Below, in pieces: positions 1-4,637 of a stretch of DNA of 9,182 bases. The first letter of the stretch is position 1. Each line of letters starts with the position of its first letter. Source of the DNA: an uncultured Phascolarctobacterium sp. (GTDB taxonomy: Bacteria; Bacillota; Negativicutes; Acidaminococcales; Acidaminococcaceae); the NCBI RefSeq assembly GCF_937920985.1, contig NZ_CALDXR010000042.1, forward strand, positions 1 through 9,182, read 5' to 3'. The notes beneath the pieces are model-generated. The model saw only the letters and a list, made by a program, of their open reading frames with translations, searched no databases and was not told where the DNA came from. Both the position numbers and the translations under genes were made by a program.

Positions 1-238
1 CAACCCTTTAGTGCACCGAGTTATACGATATATTTGTCAAAACAGTTTTCAAGGAACATGTCGGTGTTCAACCGATGAACAAAGTATAACATATTATAAT
101 GAAGTAATCGTGGAAAAAAAGGTGCGCATTGCCTTTTTACATTGGCGGAAGAGAAACTGTTTAAAGTTATTCGTAGAAATAAAAACAGCGTTGATTTTTT
201 GGGTAGACAATAGATATCAGGAGAAGGGCTCTGTGATA

Positions 239-267
239 TTGAAAAATAGTAGGCATTGCCTTATAAT
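239..267 (+). promoter_or_regulatory. Sigma-A-type promoter of the HTH-antitoxin/Fic operon
   Basis: The -35 box TTGAAA (239-244) and the -10 box TATAAT (262-267) are separated by exactly 17 bp. Transcription would start near 274, leaving a leader of about 28 nt before the GTG start at 302. The fit to the consensus is strong. Confidence 0.75.
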
Positions 268-275
268 ATATTATA
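262..275. promoter_or_regulatory. 14-bp palindrome, candidate autoregulatory operator
   Basis: TATAATATATTATA is a perfect 14-bp palindrome covering the -10 box and the expected transcription start. A dimeric XRE protein encoded by the first gene of the operon could bind here and repress the promoter, as is usual for antitoxins. AT-rich palindromes are common by chance, so the role is inferred from position. Confidence 0.4.
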
Positions 276-301
276 GAATAGATGATAAGGAGATGATTTT
301 T

Positions 302-661
302 GTGAGCATACGTGAGCTTAGAGAATGCACTGGACTGAGTCAGAATAAATTTGCAGCAATGTTTGGTATTCCTGCTGCAACAGTAAAGGATTGGGAGTAT
401 GGCAGACGCAATCCTCCGAGTTATGTGGTGGACATGATAAAAACGATTTTAGAATATAAGGGAATTATCATTGACAGTAATTATGTTGATGAGTGTGAAA
501 AAAGAAGAAAAAGTGTTGAACGTGCATTGGCTGTAGTTCTTACTGCTACAGAAGGGCCTAATGAAGAGTTTATGAATGCGCTTGAGTTATATATTAATGG
601 TAAGCTGACTCTTAGCGAAATCGAAAACAAGGTTAATCGTCTTGAGTACATAGGAGCGTAA
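302..661 (+). CDS. XRE-HTH protein with VbhA-like C-terminus, probable Fic antitoxin
   Basis: Likely antitoxin and transcriptional repressor of the adjacent Fic protein (119 aa). The GTG start at 302 is chosen because AAGGAG at 287-292 lies 9 nt upstream; the ATG at 293 abuts that site and is too close. Residues 3-50 form an XRE-type helix-turn-helix (LSQNKFAAMFGIPAATVKDWE). Residues 66-111 resemble the VbhA antitoxin: a basic helix with ERALA, an EG pair at 84-85, then a short helix and GKLTLSEI. In VbhA-type antitoxins an inhibitory helix with an (S/T)xxxE(G/N) motif blocks the ATP site of the Fic toxin. Here E84-G85 is present, but the Thr sits at -3 (T81) instead of -4, so the motif is degenerate. 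The 5-bp gap to the Fic gene supports an operon. The HTH call is firm; the antitoxin call is inferred. Confidence 0.75.
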   Translation: MSIRELRECTGLSQNKFAAMFGIPAATVKDWEYGRRNPPSYVVDMIKTILEYKGIIIDSNYVDECEKRRKSVERALAVVLTATEGPNEEFMNALELYINGKLTLSEIENKVNRLEYIGA

Positions 662-666
662 GGTAT

Positions 667-1377
667 ATGGATAATGGAAAATATTGCTATCCTAATAGTG
701 ATGTCTTAATCAATAATTACAATATACATGATAAAGCTTTACTTGAAAAGCTAGAAATACAAAAGGTTACTGTCAAGCTTTTAGGTTTGGATATCAGACC
801 GGAGCGAATAGAGGCAACGTTTGATATTCAGCATCTGATTGCTGTACACAGGTATTTATTTTTAGATTTATATAATTGGGCAGGACTTTTTCGTGATGAA
901 AATTTGTATAAGAGCGAAAGGGTTTTAGCAGGTGGTTCAGCAGAATATGCTGATTACAAAGATATAGAGGCAAAGCTTAAAGCCTTTTTTGACAAATATG
1001 GTGAGATTGACTGGAATAAAGAAGATAAAGCTTTGCCTTCGATAGTAGTAGATTTTCTTGTAGAATTGTGGAGTATTCACCCATTTCGAGAAGGAAATAC
1101 AAGAACCTGCGTGACATTTTTATGGCACTATTTGCAAGCTCACAATATAGAGTTTCATATTGAGTTAATCAGAAATAACCCAATGTACGTCAGAGATTCT
1201 TTAGTGATGGCGAATTATGAGCAAAAGGAGTACCTTACTCGTATTATAACTGACGCTATATTGGGAATTAAGAATGCTCATGAATCTGTAAAAAGTAATT
1301 CTGAGAATAAAGAGAGCTATAGAATTGCAAAGTCGGATTATGATGCATTCAAAGCAAAGTATTCTGTTAAAAAGTAG
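667..1377 (+). CDS. Fic-domain protein, probable AMP-transferase toxin
   Basis: Fic-domain protein of 236 aa, expected to move a nucleotide monophosphate, usually AMP, from ATP to a hydroxyl on a target protein. The catalytic motif HPFREGNTRT lies at residues 138-147: H138 would be the general base, E142 the Mg-binding acid, and G143-N144 and R146 part of the phosphate pocket. The family consensus is HxFx(D/E)GNGRxxR. This protein has Thr instead of the second Gly, and Val where the last Arg would be. An upstream WAGLFR segment (71-76) and the following region match the beta-hairpin flap that positions the target. AGGAG at 652-656 overlaps the end of the antitoxin gene and serves the ATG at 667. 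No inhibitory helix is obvious in Fic itself, so inhibition would come from the preceding gene. The target is unknown. Confidence 0.88.
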   Translation: MDNGKYCYPNSDVLINNYNIHDKALLEKLEIQKVTVKLLGLDIRPERIEATFDIQHLIAVHRYLFLDLYNWAGLFRDENLYKSERVLAGGSAEYADYKDIEAKLKAFFDKYGEIDWNKEDKALPSIVVDFLVELWSIHPFREGNTRTCVTFLWHYLQAHNIEFHIELIRNNPMYVRDSLVMANYEQKEYLTRIITDAILGIKNAHESVKSNSENKESYRIAKSDYDAFKAKYSVKK

Positions 1378-1467
1378 GCAATGTATTGTGCCACGTGCGC
1401 AGAAGCTTTTGCCTATATATTATAGTTCCTAGTGAAAATTGTATAAGTATGGACAAAATCAACAAAT

Positions 1468-1505
1468 GCTGACGCTTCGCATTTACGCAAGGCGTCAGCC
1501 TTTTT
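1468..1505 (+). terminator. Intrinsic terminator after the Fic gene
   Basis: An 8-bp perfect stem (GCTGACGC 1468-1475 with GCGTCAGC 1492-1499) is followed by C and five T residues. It lies about 90 bp after the Fic stop and also just beyond the end of the opposing gene. On the minus strand the T tract is weak, so it mainly serves the plus-strand operon. Confidence 0.65.
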
Positions 1506-1557
1506 GCTGTCGTTGAGGGTTAGTGGTTGAGCATGAAGGCCGAAGCTGAATTTTGCT

Positions 1558-2037
1558 TTAGGGTTGCTTTGGCTGGCGGTTACGCTTGAGCTTTCTGAGT
1601 TTAAGATAGCCGTTGTAGGGATCATGCTCGAGCTTGGGATTGTGCCTGATGCGGATTTTTTTGAGCAGCGATTTGACGATTTTAAGGTCAACTCGAGGAC
1701 TTTTTCCTCTTTCGATAGCAGTAGTTATCCTGATAGAGCAATGCTCTTTAGCGGCGCTTTGATGTTCAACGTTGGTATAAGGATAAGGAATATAGCCTTC
1801 TGCATCTAGAAGGTACTTAGCGAGCCAATAGATTTCTTCTTCTATCCTGCTGCTGAGGGTGAATAGAAATGTGTCGTAGTAGAGCTCTAAAAAGTCATTG
1901 AGGGATATTGCAGAGTGCTGCGCAAGGCAGGCGTTCAGCTCCTTGTCATTATGGATGATGCGTAAGTCTAGGTCAGGAACGCTTGCTATAAGACCATAGG
2001 GGGTTCGTTTAATAATAACGTCATAGGTTAGGTTCAT
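1558..2037 (-). CDS. Hypothetical protein, weak HicB-like N-terminus
   Basis: A 159-residue protein I do not recognise. The start is well supported: on the minus strand AAGGAGT stands 6 nt before the ATG at 2037. Residues 4-50 (YDVIIKRTPYGLIASVPDLD, then a helical segment) faintly recall the strand-strand-helix pattern of HicB-like antitoxins and related small regulators, with the characteristic VPDL. The middle is rich in aromatic and acidic residues. The C-terminal third is strongly basic (KSLLKKIRIRHNPK, LRKLKRNRQPK) and could bind nucleic acid. There is no partner toxin gene of HicA type beside it, so a toxin-antitoxin role is not supported. It is divergent from the gene at 2182 and convergent with the Fic operon. 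Confidence 0.6.
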   Translation of the reverse strand: MNLTYDVIIKRTPYGLIASVPDLDLRIIHNDKELNACLAQHSAISLNDFLELYYDTFLFTLSSRIEEEIYWLAKYLLDAEGYIPYPYTNVEHQSAAKEHCSIRITTAIERGKSPRVDLKIVKSLLKKIRIRHNPKLEHDPYNGYLKLRKLKRNRQPKQP

Positions 2038-2137
2038 GGGATACTCCTTGAAAAAAATTTATTATCTATGTAAAGCGAAAGCTGAGGCCTCTAAGGATTT
2101 CGCGTGTTGTTTGCTTAAAAATGCTATGAATGCAGCA

Positions 2138-2143
2138 TATAAT
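2138..2143 (+). promoter_or_regulatory. Candidate -10 box for the downstream gene
   Basis: A perfect TATAAT at 2138-2143 lies about 38 bp before the ATG at 2182. No good -35 box sits at 16-18 bp; the nearest TTGCTT (2111-2116) is 21 bp away. A small inverted repeat (ATGCT 2121-2125, AGCAT 2134-2138) overlaps its left edge and could be an operator. Confidence 0.35.
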
Positions 2144-2181
2144 GATAGGTGTACATGTGATTTGTTGAAAGGGTGAGAAAA

Positions 2182-2553
2182 ATGCAGAAAAAGCATGCTT
2201 TTGAAGTAATTCCGAGGGCATTGGTTAAAACGGTAAGGTTTCCTGAGGGACAGGCTTATAAAAATGTGCAGGATGCTGTGTTTGGTACAGCGTATGCACT
2301 CGCCATGAGGCTTAAAGAGAGACGCCTTGAATGCCACAGCGTAGATTTGCTGGTGAACTATCATGATGCATTTTGCAATGGCAAGCAAAGCTATTATGAC
2401 GCAATTGAGCTGTTCGTGGGCGTGAATAATGCGATGGAAATTGTTAAGCTGGTTATGGTAATGTATGAGAATCATATCAGCAGGGAGGCTTTACTTAATG
2501 GTATTTCAATCGCACTGAGAGAATTGAAGAGGAAGGCGAGAAGTGACTCCTAG
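2182..2553 (+). CDS. Stand-alone Y-family polymerase little-finger-like protein
   Basis: A 123-residue protein. The ATG at 2182 is preferred over an in-frame GTG at 2173 because AAAGGGTG (2168-2175) is properly placed for it. The pattern resembles the C-terminal little-finger domain of Y-family polymerases of the UmuC/UvrX/DinB type. A first segment with KTVRFPEG is followed by a long helix ending in ALAMRLKERRL, then a strand (HSVDLLVNYHD), a short insert, a second strand (YYDAIELFVGVN), a helix (AMEIVKLVMVMY) and a final strand (LLNGISIALREL). That domain normally grips DNA in translesion polymerases. The palm, fingers and thumb domains are absent, and no trace of them lies in the 140 bp upstream. 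It could be a remnant of a lost polymerase or a free-standing accessory protein. The alignment is by eye, so the assignment is moderate. Confidence 0.5.
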   Translation: MQKKHAFEVIPRALVKTVRFPEGQAYKNVQDAVFGTAYALAMRLKERRLECHSVDLLVNYHDAFCNGKQSYYDAIELFVGVNNAMEIVKLVMVMYENHISREALLNGISIALRELKRKARSDS

Positions 2554-2604
2554 AACGGAAAAATGTTGGCAAAGCGAATAACTTTTTGTTAACCTTTTGG
2601 GTGC

Positions 2605-2610
2605 TATAAT
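2605..2610 (+). promoter_or_regulatory. Extended -10 promoter of the parA operon
   Basis: TGCTATAAT (2602-2610) is an extended -10 element. The -35 region is weak (TTTTTG, 2583-2588, 16-bp spacer). Transcription would start near 2617, exactly where the repeat array begins, so a protein bound to the array would block this promoter. Confidence 0.65.
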
Positions 2611-2616
2611 GTCCTC

Positions 2617-2671
2617 AATGAGTAAAAATTGAGTAGAAGTTGAGTAGAATTTAAGTAGAAATTGAGTAGTT
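2617..2671 (+). repeat. Five tandem 11-bp repeats, centromere/operator-like array
   Basis: Five direct repeats of exactly 11 bp follow one another without gaps: AATGAGTAAAA, ATTGAGTAGAA, GTTGAGTAGAA, TTTAAGTAGAA and ATTGAGTAGTT. The consensus core is TTGAGTAGAA. The period is close to one helical turn, so all copies face the same side of the DNA. The array lies between the promoter and the parA ribosome-binding site. Small ribbon-helix-helix partition proteins of the ParG/omega type bind such arrays both as the partition centromere and as an autoregulatory operator. Confidence 0.8.
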
Positions 2672-2693
2672 TTAACACATTTGGAGGTTTAAT

Positions 2694-3434
2694 ATGACTA
2701 AAACGATTTCTTTTAATATCCAAAAGGGCGGCGTTGCCAAGACTACATCTGCGGTTATTACTGCAGAAATTTTGCAGCAGCGTGGTTATGATGTACTGCT
2801 GGTTGATTTTGATCCGCAGCGCAACCTGACGCATGGGCTTGCAGTAGATAAGCCTAAGTGCCCTGTTGCCGATGTGCTTACCGGCAAAACTAATATTAAG
2901 GATGCCATCTTGAGAACTGAAGCTGGGTTGGGACTGTTGCCTGCTGACAGATCCCTGTTTGCGCTGCAGGCTGCTTTGGAAAGCAATGCGCTGGCAAAGG
3001 TGCTGGCGCCGGTCAGCGGGTATTTTGATTATGTGATTATTGATACGGCACCGGCATTGTCGTCGCTGTCTGTTAATGCGCTGGTAGCTAGTGACTTGGT
3101 TGTTATTCCGGCGGTTCTGGGCGATTTTTGTGATTTGGCTATCAGGGATGTCCTTAATACCATTGATATTGTTAGACAGCAAAATAAAAAATTGGCAGTC
3201 GCCGGTATCTTGATTACTATGAGCAAGAAAAGATATGTGCTGGACAGACTGGTTGCAGAACAGTATCAAAGGCTTGCAGATAGTAAGCATATCAGGCTGT
3301 TTACATCTAAAATCAGGCAGTGCCAAAAGGTGAAGGAAGCGCAGATGCTGAAGATCAGTTTGCTGGAATATGCGCCGCGGTGTAACGCTGCTCTTGACTA
3401 TCGTAATTTTGTGAATGAATTATTAGAGCTTTAG
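2694..3434 (+). CDS. parA: ParA-family partition ATPase
   Basis: ATPase of the ParA/MinD (deviant Walker) family, 246 aa, expected to drive segregation of a plasmid or similar element by forming ATP-dependent dimers on the nucleoid. The deviant Walker A motif KGGVAKTT is at residues 11-18 with the signature Lys at K11. Walker A' (LLVDFDPQRN) spans 35-44 with D38 and D40. Walker B (YVIIDTAP) spans 113-120 with D117. There is no N-terminal helix-turn-helix, so it belongs with the short ParA proteins whose operons are repressed by the small partner protein rather than by ParA. GGAGG at 2683-2687 serves the ATG. The small RHH-like gene follows 42 bp downstream, probably in the same transcript. 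Confidence 0.93.
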   Translation: MTKTISFNIQKGGVAKTTSAVITAEILQQRGYDVLLVDFDPQRNLTHGLAVDKPKCPVADVLTGKTNIKDAILRTEAGLGLLPADRSLFALQAALESNALAKVLAPVSGYFDYVIIDTAPALSSLSVNALVASDLVVIPAVLGDFCDLAIRDVLNTIDIVRQQNKKLAVAGILITMSKKRYVLDRLVAEQYQRLADSKHIRLFTSKIRQCQKVKEAQMLKISLLEYAPRCNAALDYRNFVNELLEL

Positions 3435-3476
3435 TAATAGCAGGTCAGCAGCTGATAGCGTGTTGGAGGAGATTTT

Positions 3477-3713
3477 ATGGGGGATTTTGCAAGCAGTTTA
3501 AAAAAGGCAGAGAAGAAAACTTCGGCTAAAGACAAGGTTACAGGCTTCTTCCTGAACAGAAAGGATGAATGCTTACAAAAGGAAAGTAGCAGAAGAATTA
3601 CAGTTTCTGCTCCGAATGCTTTGTTTAAAAGAATCGAGGCAGCCGCCAAAGAAAGAGGACTTTCGAAGAATGCTTTTATCCTGAGCTTGGTGCATAAGGA
3701 ACTGGATGAGTAG
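3477..3713 (+). CDS. Small ribbon-helix-helix-like centromere-binding protein (ParB role)
   Basis: A 78-residue protein downstream of ParA, probably the DNA-binding partner that loads on the 11-bp repeats, stimulates ParA and represses the operon. Residues 39-45 (RRITVSA) can form the DNA-contacting strand. Residues 47-60 and 63-76 form two helices, with GLSKNAFI in the turn and second helix, which is the usual order of a ribbon-helix-helix fold. Residues 1-37 are lysine-rich and probably flexible, like the N-terminal tail of ParG-type proteins, which carries the ATPase-stimulating residues. The ribosome-binding site GGAGGAG (3465-3471) is very strong. The last three codons lie inside the operon terminator stem. 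It has no sequence similarity to classical ParB, so the role comes from size, fold pattern and position. Confidence 0.72.
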   Translation: MGDFASSLKKAEKKTSAKDKVTGFFLNRKDECLQKESSRRITVSAPNALFKRIEAAAKERGLSKNAFILSLVHKELDE

Positions 3714-3753
3714 CTTTTACTTATAAAATGAGTAAAAGCTACTCATTTTTTTT
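3706..3753 (+). terminator. Intrinsic terminator of the parA operon, containing repeat units
   Basis: A 16-bp perfect stem (3706-3721 with 3731-3746), a 9-nt loop and eight T residues (3746-3753). The left arm covers the last codons and the stop of the upstream gene. The sequence AATGAGTAAAA at 3727-3737 is identical to the first unit of the array at 2617-2627, and GAGTAG occurs in inverted orientation in the two arms. It is therefore also a candidate second binding site for the partition protein. Confidence 0.85.
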
Positions 3754-3807
3754 GCAATTGCTGGTTCATTTATTCTAATTTAAGCTCTTCATAAATCCTT
3801 CTACGGC

Positions 3808-3843
3808 AAAAGCTGCCAGCTGTTGAGCAGCAGGCAGCTTTTT
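3808..3843 (+). terminator. Hairpin with T tract, possibly bidirectional terminator
   Basis: A 10-bp perfect stem (AAAAGCTGCC 3808-3817 with GGCAGCTTTT 3833-3842), with a further inner GCTG/CAGC pairing and T residues after it. Run on the minus strand it also ends in T residues. No gene lies between it and the par terminator, so what it terminates is unclear. Confidence 0.55.
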
Positions 3844-4154
3844 GGCGTATTATTTCTTCTTTGAAAAAGTTTAGGAGTTATTTAGGTTTTATGCTCTATA
3901 ATAATATGAGGGAATTGGCTGATGCTTTTACAAAGACAGTACTTTAACCTCTTGTTCGGGCTGTATGAAATTATATGCTAGTTCTAATTGCACGCATAAG
4001 AAGTAGAGTATGGGTGCTGGAGAGCGACGTGGAACAAAGGCTGCTTATATTAACGTAAAGTACTTGGTTTAGCTTTTAATTATTTCATAATAAAATATAG
4101 GTAGATAGGTGTTATTGCTAAGTAAAGCAGTATGTCATAGTTGCAAAATAAAAG

Positions 4155-4221
4155 GATGAGCTTTAAGCCTTGGCTGTTCCAATTAGTAACAGGAACCAGG
4201 GCTGATAAGCTCATCTTTTTT
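4155..4221 (+). terminator. Long nested hairpin with T6 tail
   Basis: The outer stem GATGAGCTT (4155-4163) pairs with AAGCTCATC (4207-4215). Inside it AGCC/GGCT, TGG/CCA and TTCC/GGAA pair in register around an 11-nt loop. Six T residues follow (4216-4221). On the minus strand the tail is CTTTTATTTT, so it could act in both directions. It would stop any transcript coming from the left before hipB. Confidence 0.65.
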
Positions 4222-4286
4222 AGGTGAACAAAGCTGTCGACGGAGGAGCGGTGCAGTTTTCTAGCTTGGTAACTGTCAAATATAAT

Positions 4287-4302
4287 AGCTAATATATTAG
4301 CT
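4287..4302. promoter_or_regulatory. hipB operator 1 (16-bp perfect palindrome)
   Basis: AGCTAATATATTAGCT is a perfect palindrome centred at 4294/4295, just upstream of the hipB -35 box. A second, near-identical site lies 41 bp downstream. HipB proteins bind palindromes as dimers and repress hipBA together with HipA. Confidence 0.6.
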
Positions 4303-4307
4303 GAAAC

Positions 4308-4336
4308 TTGCAAAAAGAATGCTTTTAAGATAAAAT
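4308..4336 (+). promoter_or_regulatory. hipBA promoter, predicted leaderless
   Basis: The -35 box TTGCAA (4308-4313) and the -10 box TAAAAT (4331-4336) are 17 bp apart. The expected start site is about 4343, at or next to the hipB ATG (4344). There is no Shine-Dalgarno sequence before that ATG, which agrees with a leaderless mRNA. A second TATAAT (4281-4286) could be an alternative promoter but has a poor -35 region. Confidence 0.6.
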
Positions 4337-4343
4337 ATTAGCT
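4328..4343. promoter_or_regulatory. hipB operator 2, overlapping the -10 box
   Basis: AGATAAAATATTAGCT matches operator 1 at 14 of 16 positions, and its right half (TATTAGCT) is identical. It covers the -10 box and ends one base before the hipB start codon. Centre-to-centre distance to operator 1 is 41 bp, about four helical turns, so dimers would sit on the same face. Confidence 0.5.
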
Positions 4344-4637
4344 ATGGATATGTTTGATTTTTTGGAAGCTACCCCAGATGAGATTAACAAAGGAATTGCA
4401 GCTCGCGTTCGTACTGTACGTAAACGGCGCAAAATTTCACAGGTTAAATTAAGTGAGAAATCAGGAGTAAGCTTAGGATCTGTGAAGCGCTTTGAGAGTA
4501 CAGGTGAAATTTCCTTATTATCTCTGACTAAAATTGCTATCGCATTGAATGTTGAACAAGAGCTGAAGCAGCTTTTCAGCAACGTGCCTTATTTGTCACT
4601 TGAGGAGATAGAAAATGAAAGAAATCAACAAGGTTAA
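4344..4637 (+). CDS. hipB: HipB-type antitoxin and repressor
   Basis: XRE-family DNA-binding protein of 97 aa that would neutralise HipA and repress the operon. The helix-turn-helix spans about residues 18-69, with KISQVKLSEKSGVSLGSVKRFE holding the two key helices. A short N-terminal extension (1-17) and a C-terminal tail (70-97) flank it; such tails contact HipA or are degraded in known HipB proteins. The gene overlaps hipA by 23 nt, which suggests coupled translation. No ribosome-binding site precedes the ATG, while the promoter places the start site at the ATG. The ATG at 4350 is a possible alternative but is also without a ribosome-binding site. Assignment rests on the HTH plus the overlapping hipA. 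Confidence 0.85.
   Translation: MDMFDFLEATPDEINKGIAARVRTVRKRRKISQVKLSEKSGVSLGSVKRFESTGEISLLSLTKIAIALNVEQELKQLFSNVPYLSLEEIENERNQQG

Larger units (their letters stand above)
1..301. other. Gene-free left flank with promoter elements
   Basis: I see no supportable gene in this stretch. An open frame continuous with the downstream antitoxin gene runs through it, but it has no ribosome-binding site and an unnatural composition. It does contain a minus-strand motif resembling the boxA element of Bacillota rRNA leaders and spacers (44-59, TGTTCCTTGAAAACTG on the minus strand), a small inverted repeat (61-75), an AT palindrome (85-98) and the promoter of the toxin-antitoxin operon (239-267). Confidence 0.6.
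3714..4343. other. Gene-poor region between par and hipBA
   Basis: About 630 bases with no supportable gene. Only very short frames occur, for example 3922-3978 and 4010-4072, neither with a recognisable product. The region holds the par terminator, two further strong hairpins (3808-3843 and 4155-4221) and the hipB promoter with its operators. It may be a decayed stretch or may encode a small structured RNA. Confidence 0.6.

Noticed and set aside
52..69. LexA-like box (GAAC...GTTC)
   Set aside because: The half-sites are separated by 8 bp instead of the 4 bp of Bacillota LexA boxes, and there is no SOS gene directly downstream.
11..301. N-terminal extension of the HTH antitoxin from an upstream ATG
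   Set aside because: The promoter at 239-267 and the ribosome-binding site at 287-292 both lie inside this stretch, and the HTH begins right after 302.
1413..1691. 92-codon minus-strand open frame
   Set aside because: It overlaps the better-supported gene at 1558-2037, covers a terminator hairpin and has no ribosome-binding site.
2617..2671. CRISPR-like array
   Set aside because: The repeats are 11 bp and gapless with no spacers, so they are iterons or operators; no cas gene is present.
2604..3326. 240-codon minus-strand open frame
   Set aside because: It is the antisense shadow of parA, with low-complexity composition and no start signal; parA has intact Walker motifs.
4080..4313. 77-codon minus-strand open frame with a hydrophobic end
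   Set aside because: No ribosome-binding site, and it spans the nested terminator and the hipB operator.
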